64,000 nucleotides of DNA from Lachnospiraceae bacterium (GCA_029062895.1 JAIDPF010000024.1:1-64000), one strand, 5' to 3'; shown: positions 8,718 through 17,868, counted from the first letter of the stretch. Program-made: numbers and translations. Notes: a model not told the origin generated them from the letters alone.

Positions 8718-10463
8718 CTACGCTCCCATCGTCTGCTCCCGATATCTGTTGATACAGGCAAAGATCTCCTGCCTTCTCGGTCTTGCGGACGGTCTGGTCG
8801 TGATCTCATCCAGTCCCTTTTCATCCATGGTTTTTTCCAGCAGTTCCACGATCTCCGTAAGACTTTTCTTTCCATCTACAAAGTGAAGATGGGCATATTT
8901 CAGAAGTTGTCCCAAAGCGCACAACTGTTCCTCATCCACAAGCTGCTCCACAAGGCGCAGATCGATACACTCCCTGTCAATGGATATGCTGTCCATCCCC
9001 AGCGTTTTTATTTTCAGACGCGGTTCCCGAAATGCCTTGACCGGACGCAAAATACGCCTGTGTGTAAACTGGGCGGACGGCAGATGACCGGTGTCCCCGG
9101 ATTTTCCAGAAGCCATTTCTTCCCCGCCTGCTCCCATCGCGCCTCTCCTGTATTCCGCCGCTTCCTTTTTGGCCCGTTCCGTTATATCCAACGGATGATA
9201 ACAGTCCATCTGTATAATGGTATCCGCCACATAGAAATATGAACCGGAACTGCCTGCCACCAAGATTGTAGAAACTCCCTGCACTTCATATATTTCTTTT
9301 ACCCTGTCAATAAAGGGAATGATCGGCTCCTGATCCCGCAGCACCACTTTCTGCATCAGTTCATCCCGGATCATAAAATTTGTCGCGCTAGTGTCTTCAT
9401 CTATCAGCAAAACATTTGCTCCTGCCTCTATACTCTCTGATACGCCTGCTGCCTGAGAAGTGCTTCCGCTGGCGTCCTCCGTATCAAAGGAAACCGTATC
9501 CTTTCCGTTTGGCAGGTTATCAATAAACATGGAAATATCCACATTCCGTATACTTCTTCCATCCTCCGCTCTGGACTTGACCGCGGTATCGTCAGTGATG
9601 ACAAATTCCCTTCCATCTCCCGCAATGTGATTGTAAACGCCCAGTTCCAATGCTTTTAACAGAGTGGATTTTCCATGGTAACCACCGCCTACGATCAGGG
9701 TGATTCCTTTCTTGATTCCCATTCCCTTAAGTTTCCCCCGGTTAGGAAGATCCATGGTGACCTCCATGGAAGCAGGAGAGACAAATTCAATGGCATCCCT
9801 CATGGGTTTGTCAGAAGCGCCGCTTTCCCTTGGCAGAATGGAACCATTGGCCACAAATGCCACCAGTCCCAGCTCCTTTAACTGTCTGCGGATCTGCGTC
9901 TGGTCTTCCGCCAGTTCAATGACCGCCTTGATCTCCTTCTTTCTCTCTGTTTTATATTTTTCATAATACAGTGTACTTTCCACACACTGTGGTAAAAATT
10001 CAAACAGTATCCTGATCAGCTCCCTGCTGTTAATGGTTCTGCCGTTAGCGGGAAATCCCACGTGCAGCCTTACTTTTATGCTTCCGCTGGATTGATCCAC
10101 TACACAGGCGGTACGCTCCAGTATTTCCTGTCCCGGTCTTGTAATGCCCACGGCACCGCTCTTTCCACTTCCCCGTGCCACGTGGTTAAAAGCAGCCAGC
10201 TGTTTTCCAAAGTTCCGAAGAAGATGATCTTCCAAGGCAGTACGCTTCTCTCTTGTATCATAACATTCCTTCGGAAATGCTCCTTTCTTTCCTTCCACAT
10301 AAATACTAATATCCGAGGGAGCCGCAAAGGGGTCTCCCTGTACATGGTCGATGGATAAAATATAATCTCCAAAAACATAACTTCCCTTGGTATCCTTATA
10401 TGCCGGATAACTTTTATGATCTATATTCTGCAATAAAATCCTTAAATCCTTGTCTGTTTTCAT
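8718..10463 (-). CDS. ABC-class P-loop ATPase (COG3044 type)
   Basis: Stand-alone 581-aa ATPase of the predicted ABC-class ATPase family, not tied to a transporter. A Walker A-like loop GGGYHGKST lies near residue 260, with NVLLIDEDTSATNFM further on (Walker B region) and the motif TILVAGSSGSYF later. No membrane segments. Start ATG 10463. The family is widespread in Bacillota and of unknown function; nucleic-acid-related roles have been suggested. The gene is monocistronic and marks the left edge of the AT-rich accessory island. Confidence 0.85.
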   Translation of the reverse strand: MKTDKDLRILLQNIDHKSYPAYKDTKGSYVFGDYILSIDHVQGDPFAAPSDISIYVEGKKGAFPKECYDTREKRTALEDHLLRNFGKQLAAFNHVARGSGKSGAVGITRPGQEILERTACVVDQSSGSIKVRLHVGFPANGRTINSRELIRILFEFLPQCVESTLYYEKYKTERKKEIKAVIELAEDQTQIRRQLKELGLVAFVANGSILPRESGASDKPMRDAIEFVSPASMEVTMDLPNRGKLKGMGIKKGITLIVGGGYHGKSTLLKALELGVYNHIAGDGREFVITDDTAVKSRAEDGRSIRNVDISMFIDNLPNGKDTVSFDTEDASGSTSQAAGVSESIEAGANVLLIDEDTSATNFMIRDELMQKVVLRDQEPIIPFIDRVKEIYEVQGVSTILVAGSSGSYFYVADTIIQMDCYHPLDITERAKKEAAEYRRGAMGAGGEEMASGKSGDTGHLPSAQFTHRRILRPVKAFREPRLKIKTLGMDSISIDRECIDLRLVEQLVDEEQLCALGQLLKYAHLHFVDGKKSLTEIVELLEKTMDEKGLDEITTRPSARPRRQEIFACINRYREQTMGA

Positions 10464-10635
10464 TCCCGATCACCATTCCCTTCTGTATTGTTCAATGTTA
10501 CACAGCAATTCCTTCCAAGAATTGCCATCCGTATATTATCCTATCATGTTCCCTTTTGAATATCCACAATTTCTTTTTCTGTTCACACTGCTTTTTTAGG
10601 GAACCCTTACATCAGCGTTTCCTTAAAGTAACAAC

Positions 10636-10664
10636 TTGTTAGGAATCTTGTAGCATGCTATAAT
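10636..10664 (+). promoter_or_regulatory. Promoter of the Imm26-like gene
   Basis: TTGTTA (10636-10641), 17-base spacer, TATAAT (10659-10664), with an extended TGN-like context; 44 bases before the start codon. Confidence 0.7.
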
Positions 10665-10707
10665 CAGTGTGAAAAATCGGGATTTGGCAAGATGAAAGGA
10701 AAATAGA

Positions 10708-11787
10708 ATGGAACTGACAAACGAACAGCGTAAATATCTCGGTTTGGAACTTATCGAGCCAAATTGGGAGCGTATGGAAATCCCTAACAATTGTATAAAA
10801 CCTGAACTGTCAACAGGAAAAGATATTTTGTTTTTTGACGGCGATGTCCTTCGAAAGGTTATTTGGTTAGATAATAACGGATATTTTCGTGAAAATTCGT
10901 ATAGACTGCGCACGCAGGACAATCGCACAATGATTTCACCACTTACTGAAAAGGGTAAGCCAAAACGCTTAAACGGTGTCAATATTCAGCGCTGTACACC
11001 TTACGGAATATATTTTGATTACAACGGAGGGATTCTAATAGCAAATTACACAACACAGCAGACCTACTATTCTTCGGCATTTGCGGGTATTCCAATTATG
11101 GGACAGAGTGAACTTCAAGACTTTCTTGACAAATGGATTGACGATACAACTGATGTGGATTTAGCTGCCATTCAAGCGTTCGCACATATGAAACGAAAGC
11201 GTTGTAAATATAAAGAAGGTGACTTTTTCCGTTTTAAATATGACCGCAAAAATTACGGCTATGGACGAATTTTATTTGATGTAGAAAAATATGTGAAGAG
11301 CGGTGGAAAATTCTGGAATATTCTAATGGGAAAGGTACTTTGCGTTTCAGTTTATCATATTATAACGGACAATCCAAACATGAGTATTGAAGATTTGCAA
11401 AAGCTCCAAAGCTGTCCATCTAAATACATTATGGACAACCGATTTTTTTATGGGGAATATGAGATTGTCGGGAACGCACCGGTGCCAGAAAATGTTGATT
11501 ATCCGATTATGTATGGGCGTTCTATCAGTGCACTTGACAGAAATAAAATTTGCTTTTGTTGTGGCAGAGATTATCGTGAAATTCCACTTGAAAATAATGA
11601 GCTTCTCTCTATGGATTTTAAAAACCATGGTATAAATTGGTCACTTAATGTTAATAAAACAATCGTCGAGGAATGTATCAAGGCAGGTACAAACGAACCG
11701 TATTGGGAAGTCGATCGTAGAAACGATTTGCGCAACCCTATTTTTTCAAATGAATTAGCCTTTGTATTGAAACAGATGGGAATATAA
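10708..11787 (+). CDS. Imm26-like immunity domain protein
   Basis: 359 aa, soluble, no signal peptide. The central region (about 165-280) resembles the Imm26 family found in bacterial toxin-immunity loci: KYKEGDFFRFKYDRKNYGYGRIL followed by a beta-rich stretch with FFYGEYEIVGNAPV. The first 160 residues are an extra domain I cannot place; it contains DILFFDGDVLRKV. A CCGRD motif lies near residue 288 (CFCCGRDYREIPL). Codons are AT-richer than in the flanking housekeeping genes. Preceded by its own promoter, followed 45 bases later by a small helical protein, and convergent with the lysozyme-like/lipoprotein cluster. The Imm26 call rests on remembered family pattern, so moderate confidence in function; the gene itself is secure. 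Confidence 0.6.
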   Translation: MELTNEQRKYLGLELIEPNWERMEIPNNCIKPELSTGKDILFFDGDVLRKVIWLDNNGYFRENSYRLRTQDNRTMISPLTEKGKPKRLNGVNIQRCTPYGIYFDYNGGILIANYTTQQTYYSSAFAGIPIMGQSELQDFLDKWIDDTTDVDLAAIQAFAHMKRKRCKYKEGDFFRFKYDRKNYGYGRILFDVEKYVKSGGKFWNILMGKVLCVSVYHIITDNPNMSIEDLQKLQSCPSKYIMDNRFFYGEYEIVGNAPVPENVDYPIMYGRSISALDRNKICFCCGRDYREIPLENNELLSMDFKNHGINWSLNVNKTIVEECIKAGTNEPYWEVDRRNDLRNPIFSNELAFVLKQMGI

Positions 11788-11832
11788 CTTCCAGTTTGAC
11801 AAATAAATCCAAGGTATCGACGGAGGCAAAAT

Positions 11833-12024
11833 ATGGAACGATTAGAAGCATTTGAAGCTATGATGAAAATGATCCTTGAACAATCCGAATCTGAAAAAAT
11901 CATGATGGACGAACTGAAGATGCGGGGCAAGGAAAAATCTGCAACATATCGGCAGTATATGGGAAATCGCTTATTTTATTCCCGTATGATTGCACTGTAT
12001 AAAGAATATGGTCTGTTAGAGTGA
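11833..12024 (+). CDS. Small helical hypothetical protein (63 aa)
   Basis: Short, charged, predicted all-helical protein rich in Met, Glu and Lys, with two probable amphipathic helices. Start supported by GGAGG seven bases before ATG 11833. Follows the Imm26-like gene by 45 bases on the same strand, so probably part of the same transcript. No family recognised. Confidence 0.65.
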   Translation: MERLEAFEAMMKMILEQSESEKIMMDELKMRGKEKSATYRQYMGNRLFYSRMIALYKEYGLLE

Positions 12025-12037
12025 CAACTCACCATAA

Positions 12038-13282
12038 TCACCATGATCCATCTACACCGCATTCTTCATGATCTAATGATAAACGATAATGCCCTGCAAG
12101 ATAATATACTTTAACTGCCTCCATACAGTCTTCACCTTCTTCAAATATGGTTATTAGAAGATCACATTGCGGCCAAAACGTGCGATTGAAATTTGATGCG
12201 ACATATAAGTATGTCTTTCCATCAATTTCCCTCTCCCAATCACAATCGCGCCTCATTGTCCAATCTCCGCAGTCCCAATCTGTAAAAGAATAAGCTCTCT
12301 CTGAATAATCTCTTTCTGCGTTATTTCTCGGACTCTCCAGATCTATCCCTGCAAGATAGTCAGTATGATCTCCTTCCTTGCTATAAATTTCATTCAGCGT
12401 ATAGCCTGCCAATTCCCTATTTGCTGCCATGACATTCCAAGGTTTTTCAGAATCATCGGAAGTTGTCCCATCATATTCCTCATTCCAACATACTAACAAT
12501 TTTCCAAGTAAGATATACTTCGTTCCTTCATATTCCAAAAGATATGCAACAGCAGCCTCATATGGAGCTGTCCCATATCCAATGATATTCCATCCATACG
12601 CATCATCATATTCCATAATAATCATCTGCCTATAGGCTACACCTCTGGCACCTCTGACATATCTAAAAAAAATATATTCCTCCTCTCCGTCCGAATCAAT
12701 GTCCGTTGCAATTAGGCTATGATTCCCTATACCTTCGCCAAGCTGATCAAGCGGAAAATCCGATGTCATGTAACCAGATATTCTCTCACCATCTATCGTA
12801 TATAACCGCACTATATCGGCTGCTTCCGGTGGGCTGCCATGTATGCTGTCATTTTTATAAACCAGAAGCTGCTGCAATTCTTCAGGAAATCCTTCGCAAA
12901 ATTCTCCTATGATATCTTCTTCCCTGCCAATACAATCCGGCACATCAAATGGCTCATTTATTGTTACCCTTAGGTCTAAAAATATTTTGTTTTCTGCAAA
13001 TACCTCATTATAATTCACTATGAAATCTCCATCCATATGGTATCTGAATTCCGTATTTGCTGTTTCTTCCGCAGCACTCTCTCCGCTTTCTTCCCCTTCT
13101 TCAATAGTACTATCTTCTGCTGTTTCTATGGGATCGGCAGCATTCTCTATATCCCTCATTGCAGCTTCTTCATTTATATCAGGATCATCAACCGCCGTAT
13201 CTTCATAAGTACAGGCGGAAACTAAGATTGTTACAATAGCAATAAATATAAATAAGTTTCTGGTCTTTTTATTTTTTTTCAT
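12038..13282 (-). CDS. Lipoprotein B with Asp-rich repeat-like motif; candidate immunity protein
   Basis: Starts at ATG 13282 (MKKNKKTRN...), not at the upstream TTG. The AGGAG site lies inside the last codons (GAG GAG CAT TAG) of the gene before it, so translation is tightly coupled. Lipobox ILVSAC with lipidated Cys24, then an acidic low-complexity linker and a globular domain. It contains DIDSDGEEEYIFF, an Asp-rich calcium-loop-like motif of the FG-GAP/VCBS type that is shared with lipoprotein A. Last gene of the cluster. An anchored outside-facing protein paired one-to-one with a lysozyme-like gene fits an immunity role in the cell-wall space; this is inference from context. Confidence 0.7.
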   Translation of the reverse strand: MKKNKKTRNLFIFIAIVTILVSACTYEDTAVDDPDINEEAAMRDIENAADPIETAEDSTIEEGEESGESAAEETANTEFRYHMDGDFIVNYNEVFAENKIFLDLRVTINEPFDVPDCIGREEDIIGEFCEGFPEELQQLLVYKNDSIHGSPPEAADIVRLYTIDGERISGYMTSDFPLDQLGEGIGNHSLIATDIDSDGEEEYIFFRYVRGARGVAYRQMIIMEYDDAYGWNIIGYGTAPYEAAVAYLLEYEGTKYILLGKLLVCWNEEYDGTTSDDSEKPWNVMAANRELAGYTLNEIYSKEGDHTDYLAGIDLESPRNNAERDYSERAYSFTDWDCGDWTMRRDCDWEREIDGKTYLYVASNFNRTFWPQCDLLITIFEEGEDCMEAVKVYYLAGHYRLSLDHEECGVDGSW

Positions 13283-13283
13283 T

Positions 13284-14393
13284 CTAATGCTCCTCAAAAT
13301 AGTCTATTAAATTATTATATAGGTCTAATCTATCATCCCAGCCATTAGGAATATAACTAGTTTGTTTATACACCCTGTAACCATCCCCATTTGTATATTG
13401 ATAACTATTATCATACGCCGGTGTTCCGACCATATCGTCTTCTGTATCTACAAACGTCAATTCTATTTTATTGCCTACAATAGTTACATCATTATACGAA
13501 TAAAGAAATCTGCCCCTTCCTCTTGCTTTAAATTCAGAACCGTTTACAGCACACGTCACTGCCAAAAACATAGTATCATCGTCTACTACCCCATTATACT
13601 GCTCAATGCATTCATTTATAGATAGACATTGACCATTGATTTCAAAGCTTGCCTGATTATATGACCAAAACCATATAGCTGATTCATAAGGATAATATTC
13701 TGCTATATATTCTGCTACTGTCATACCATTGTATGTATATTTATTATCCCATACATCTATCTCCTTATCTTCTCCATTTACTTCTATTGTATCTTCATAT
13801 GTATAAAAACCTTTACAGTATTTCTTAAGCCGATTCTGTTCCTCTACATCATCTGTATGGTCTATCAGATATTCAATAAATTCCTTTTGTGTTCCTCCTG
13901 TTACCTGAATCACTCCGGCGCCTCTTGTATTCCATGTATAAGACAGACCATTAAAATTGTCTATATCTCTATCCTCCAATAACATTACTTCCTCACCTGT
14001 TTCAACGCCGATTGTCGCTAAAAAGAATAAAATACTGGTATCAGTAACAATACCTCCTTCTAGCATTAAGGCTCTAAGTTGTTCCACAAAATTTTCATCT
14101 AATTTATCAATATTATAGTTTAAAACATCATGAAAAACTCTTTTATTGATATATTTTTCTACAGTAGTTCTTTCTGCAATAACCTTCAAAATTTCAGTAT
14201 ACACATTCTGTGCCTGTTCTTTTAAATCAATAATATCATAATTCCCCGGGCCATTAACCAGACTTTTGATTTCTAACAAACAATGATAGTTTTCTTCAGA
14301 TATAAGCCCATTGTTATACAAAGCTTCCAACCCGTCAATACGGCCAAAAGAAATTGTGTCTGAATAACTGATATAACACCTAAGTTGATTCAT
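13284..14393 (-). CDS. Orphan GH19/lysozyme-like domain protein
   Basis: 369 aa, paralogous to the C-terminal part of the 525-aa protein at 15948-17525 but without its N-terminal delivery-like domain. GH19-type landmarks in order: LATIGVETGEE with the candidate catalytic Glu131, RGAGVIQVTGG (157-167; compare the GH19 RGxGxIQLTG motif) and ESAIWFW (237-243). N-terminal region LYNNGLISEENYHCL matches LYENGFISEEDYRSI of the paralogue. No signal peptide. The frame is open 147 bases upstream of ATG 14393 with protein-like sequence, and no good ribosome site precedes that ATG, so the true start or an upstream frameshift is uncertain. Likely an orphan toxin module with lipoprotein B as partner. Confidence 0.7.
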   Translation of the reverse strand: MNQLRCYISYSDTISFGRIDGLEALYNNGLISEENYHCLLEIKSLVNGPGNYDIIDLKEQAQNVYTEILKVIAERTTVEKYINKRVFHDVLNYNIDKLDENFVEQLRALMLEGGIVTDTSILFFLATIGVETGEEVMLLEDRDIDNFNGLSYTWNTRGAGVIQVTGGTQKEFIEYLIDHTDDVEEQNRLKKYCKGFYTYEDTIEVNGEDKEIDVWDNKYTYNGMTVAEYIAEYYPYESAIWFWSYNQASFEINGQCLSINECIEQYNGVVDDDTMFLAVTCAVNGSEFKARGRGRFLYSYNDVTIVGNKIELTFVDTEDDMVGTPAYDNSYQYTNGDGYRVYKQTSYIPNGWDDRLDLYNNLIDYFEEH

Positions 14394-14576
14394 AAAAGCT
14401 ATTTCCGGTTCACCTATTATCCCTTGTGCTTTTGCTTCATTTATAATACTTGTTGCATCCAGAATTCTGATGTTGTTTCTTGTTGTACATGGATGCTCCT
14501 TGTTTGCCAGAAGTTTTAATATATTTCTGGCAGTTTTTATCTAAGTTATAGTCTTGTTTTTCTTTTGTTTAAGTTT

Positions 14577-15902
14577 TTATTCCTCATTAATTACGTATTT
14601 CAGGTAGGAAAATTGCTCATTGACTACGAACTCCACCTCTGTGTAGTCCGGCCAGAATTCGCATAAAAAGGAATCACATCCCCTATAAATATCATTTACC
14701 AAATCATACTGTTCTTCCTCGGTACATGTAGTTTCAGAGATTATATTTCCTTCCTCATCATATTTCGTTTCTCTGGCATAATCTTCCCCCAGATACATCT
14801 CATAGACTGTCTTCCATTTCCCATCTATAAATCTTGCTCCGCACACAATGATCCTTCCATGAATGTCATGACCATAAATAGCATTCCGCTCCGTATCACT
14901 AGCATCATAGAAGACCCCTGTATCCCTATCGTAAAGTACAGTATGATATATAGTGACATCTGATCTGTCATCCGGCGTAATCGGACCTCCTGATACGCAG
15001 GTCTCCTGTTCCTGATCCCATACAAAAACATAAGGAACGGTGTTTTCGCGGTAGCAGCCGTTGTTATTTATCTGTATGAAATCTTCTACGCCGTCCCCGT
15101 TGATATCCTCCATGAAATGAACATCTTCATACCCAATACCCATCTGATACAATTTTACCTCGTACAGTGTCTCATCACCCTGCAGGATTGCAAACTGATA
15201 ATCAGCCATCAAAGGCATAAAATCCGAATAAAGCTTTCTATATACGGGACTGACCCGTGAATAAACAGCTGTGTATTCCTTTCCACCCGAAAGAAATGTC
15301 TCACTCCACACCTCTACCGGAAGTTCTGTTTCATTGGTCAGTTCTTCTCTGTTAAACAGCAAATACCTATATCGCTCCCACCCATACAACGGTTCAATAA
15401 CATCTTCTTCAGAAGCATATAAATCTATCGGAATCACCGCTTGCCTGCTTTCCCCTTCGTCATCCTCATAATAGATGAATATTTTATAATAATCTTCCAT
15501 CCGGACATCGGTAACGGTTCCATATACATTGGGGATCATGATCCGCATGTCGGAGCTCCCATTACTGTCTTCCGGATTCCCGTTCTGGATCCTGATCCAT
15601 TCCGTGACCCCTTCTATTGCAATATCTCTTGATACGTGCGTCGTAACAAAGGCATACAATCCGTTAGACAGTTCGAAGACTTCCATTTCTTCCACTATAT
15701 CCTGACTGTCGTTTTCACTGACCGTAACCTCAGCTTGATTCTCACTTACTATATCATCTGCATCAACGGATGCGTTTTCAGATACCATGTTCCGGCTTGC
15801 GCTGTCACTCTGACTGATTTCCAGTTCTCCATTCGGATTCCCGCAGCCTGCCATCAGCAGGATTATAAATAAACAAATACTTCTCATCAAGTTTTTTTTC
15901 AT
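14577..15902 (-). CDS. Lipoprotein A; candidate immunity partner of the lysozyme-like protein
   Basis: 441 aa with a clear lipoprotein signal: MKKN..., hydrophobic core, lipobox LMAGC (Cys20). A Ser/Glu/Val-rich linker (VSEN repeated several times, residues about 35-75) precedes a beta-rich domain. Near residue 270 is EDINGDGVEDFIQI, the same Asp-rich calcium-loop-like pattern as in lipoprotein B. It lies 45 bases downstream of the 525-aa lysozyme-like protein and 183 bases upstream of the orphan copy. Not otherwise recognised. Pairing with a cell-wall-degrading domain suggests protection on the outer face of the membrane. Confidence 0.7.
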   Translation of the reverse strand: MKKNLMRSICLFIILLMAGCGNPNGELEISQSDSASRNMVSENASVDADDIVSENQAEVTVSENDSQDIVEEMEVFELSNGLYAFVTTHVSRDIAIEGVTEWIRIQNGNPEDSNGSSDMRIMIPNVYGTVTDVRMEDYYKIFIYYEDDEGESRQAVIPIDLYASEEDVIEPLYGWERYRYLLFNREELTNETELPVEVWSETFLSGGKEYTAVYSRVSPVYRKLYSDFMPLMADYQFAILQGDETLYEVKLYQMGIGYEDVHFMEDINGDGVEDFIQINNNGCYRENTVPYVFVWDQEQETCVSGGPITPDDRSDVTIYHTVLYDRDTGVFYDASDTERNAIYGHDIHGRIIVCGARFIDGKWKTVYEMYLGEDYARETKYDEEGNIISETTCTEEEQYDLVNDIYRGCDSFLCEFWPDYTEVEFVVNEQFSYLKYVINEE

Positions 15903-15947
15903 TATATAATTTCTCTCTTTCCCGGCATCCGCCGTGGTTTATGGTCA

Positions 15948-17525
15948 CTATGGTTTCAGGTCAAAATCGAGCAGATCAGCTTCATATAGCTTATTGTAGT
16001 TGCCAGCAAATGTATTCCAATTATAAGGGGCAGTAAATTCAAGGTATTTGGATGTATCCCATTCACTTGGAATATCCGAAGCAGAAATTTCATTATTTTC
16101 GTTATTTTTAAAATATTCAATCGTTTCGGCAGAAATATGCAGCCTATAACCTTCATTATTATTTTCATATTGTTCAACATACCATCCCCCGTTATCCTTT
16201 TCATCATTCAATCTAAGGGAATCATACCTTGCGATTACATGTAGCGCATCATCCAAGGTGTAACCTCCAACCCTTATATCCGGATTAACATCCCCATGCA
16301 CAAAACATTCTGCAGTTAAGACAATCCCTAACGTTAATTTCCCTCCGTTTTCCTCCAGACGTTCCATGACATAACTATTCAAAGTTTGTGGGTCATACTT
16401 ACCCACCTTTAGTAGAATCGCCCAGAACCATGCCGACGCTGCCCATGGATATTCTGCCACCTCTTTCGCATATCCCTCCTGATCTGTAATCGTCTCTTCA
16501 ATGCCATACATATCATAGATATATTGAAGACACGCTCGCTGAATATCTTTAAATGTAACCTGAATGTATCCGGCACCCCTCTCTTCATATTCGTAGCCAT
16601 GTCCTGATACAAAGTCTTCTAAGGTTTCTGTCAGACCGTAGGACTCTCCCGCACAGCAAATCAAAAGACAAGCTATGCTGTTGCGGTCTGTAATATTACA
16701 ATACCGAAATATTTCATTAACTTTACAACATTCCTCCGGCGTAATTGTCCTCCCAGCTAATTCCTGCAGACAATTATAGATATATACTGTCGTAACAACA
16801 TAATCAAAATATCCCTCTATTTTGTGTCTAGCACTATTTGAATTATTTATTCCTTTTTGTGCCAATATACAAATGCTTCTGTAATCCTCTTCACTGATAA
16901 ATCCATTTTCATATAATTCATTTATGGTACCCATGCAATCTTCTATTCCATATGTTGCCAAAGAAAGACTATTCCTTATCTCATAGCAATCAACATCTAT
17001 ACTAATTACATTGAGATCTTCCTCTGTAGCAGTATTTGCATAATTAATTTCCGCCACCAATTTATTCTTATTTTTCACTTTCAGACTATCACCACTCTCA
17101 CTTACGCTTTCTTTGGTTATCAACGCCATATTGGGAATACCGTCAGTCATGGACTGCATAAACTCTGTCATCGTTTTGACCATGGCGATCTGTTCCTTTA
17201 TTTTTTCCTGACACTCCCTCATACGTCCCGCATATCTTGTATCAATTTCCGCCACGTTTTCAAAAACAGTATTTACCCTGTTTCTTGTCATTTCATTGGT
17301 TTCCAGTACCTTTTTGTGGTACTCATCCACATACCTCGTATACGCGCTTACTGCTAGCTTGTCCGTCCAGTCCCCGAACTCTTCCGCACTGTTTCCGCAC
17401 CACTCCATAAAAGATTTCCATTCCCGGTTATCTATTTCATCCAGCATCCTGAAAATTTCCTGTCTTTTTTCTTCTGAAAACTCCCTTACCATACCACAAT
17501 CCACACTCCTTCCTCGATAAAGCAT
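15948..17525 (-). CDS. Helical delivery-like domain fused to GH19/lysozyme-like domain; candidate secreted toxin
   Basis: Residues about 12-130 are helical and Glu/Lys-rich with spaced Trp residues (REWKSFMEWCGNSAEEF, GDW), resembling the WXG/LXG-like N-terminal domains of type VII-exported toxins. About 140-180 is a linker. About 180-525 is lysozyme-like: CCAGESYGLTE with candidate catalytic Glu294, RGAGYIQVT (316-324) and SAWFW (364-368). No Sec signal peptide. ATG 17525 overlaps the stop codon of a truncated upstream reading frame (TAATG); ATG 17492 with GGAAGGAG 13 bases upstream is an alternative start. First gene of the cluster. Peptidoglycan as target is inferred from the GH19 signatures. 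Confidence 0.75.
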   Translation of the reverse strand: MLYRGRSVDCGMVREFSEEKRQEIFRMLDEIDNREWKSFMEWCGNSAEEFGDWTDKLAVSAYTRYVDEYHKKVLETNEMTRNRVNTVFENVAEIDTRYAGRMRECQEKIKEQIAMVKTMTEFMQSMTDGIPNMALITKESVSESGDSLKVKNKNKLVAEINYANTATEEDLNVISIDVDCYEIRNSLSLATYGIEDCMGTINELYENGFISEEDYRSICILAQKGINNSNSARHKIEGYFDYVVTTVYIYNCLQELAGRTITPEECCKVNEIFRYCNITDRNSIACLLICCAGESYGLTETLEDFVSGHGYEYEERGAGYIQVTFKDIQRACLQYIYDMYGIEETITDQEGYAKEVAEYPWAASAWFWAILLKVGKYDPQTLNSYVMERLEENGGKLTLGIVLTAECFVHGDVNPDIRVGGYTLDDALHVIARYDSLRLNDEKDNGGWYVEQYENNNEGYRLHISAETIEYFKNNENNEISASDIPSEWDTSKYLEFTAPYNWNTFAGNYNKLYEADLLDFDLKP

Positions 17526-17665
17526 TATGCTATCTCTATGTTCTTGTAATCCGCTTCCCTAAATTTCTTGATAACGCAGTCCGGATATTTTGCTGTACTT
17601 TCCATAAGTATCTTGGTCGCTTCATAAAAGGCAACATAGTCCCTATCCCCAATAAATCCCGCTGA
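17525..17665 (-). pseudogene. 3' fragment of a truncated gene at the island junction
   Basis: On the minus strand an open, protein-like frame of about 46 codons (SAGFIGDRDYVAFYEATKIL, then about 26 more residues) ends with TAA at 17527-17525, overlapping the ATG of the lysozyme-like toxin gene (TAATG). There is no start codon before the frame closes at 17666-17668, where very AT-rich DNA begins. Stop-start overlap is typical for operon neighbours, so this looks like the last part of a former first gene of the toxin operon, lost by recombination. The product family is not recognised. Confidence 0.55.
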
Positions 17666-17688
17666 TTATTTTGCGAAATCGTAAAATT

Positions 17689-17718
17689 ATTATATATTAT
17701 AAATTGAAATAGTTACAA
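17689..17718 (-). promoter_or_regulatory. Possible promoter for the toxin cluster
   Basis: Minus strand: TTGTAA (17718-17713), 18-base spacer, TATAAT (17694-17689), in AT-rich DNA just upstream of the gene fragment. The region is so AT-rich that chance matches are likely. Confidence 0.35.
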
Positions 17719-17839
17719 TACCTTATTTTAATTTTTGTAAATATATTATTTTTATTAGTATTAAATATTTTCACTCTGAACTTTACAATAAATTGAAACT
17801 AAACAATCTCAGGGTAAGGACAAAGGTACAAATAAATGT

Positions 17840-17868
17840 TTGACAAATGAAATGATCAATGATAAACT
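17840..17868 (+). promoter_or_regulatory. Promoter upstream of the manganese riboswitch
   Basis: TTGACA (17840-17845), 17-base spacer, TAAACT (17863-17868). Transcription would start just before the riboswitch aptamer. Confidence 0.6.

Noticed and set aside
12038..17525. Prophage lysis cassette as an explanation for the lysozyme-like genes
   Set aside because: No holin, tail or other phage genes nearby; the helical N-terminal domain and paired lipoproteins do not fit a lysis module.
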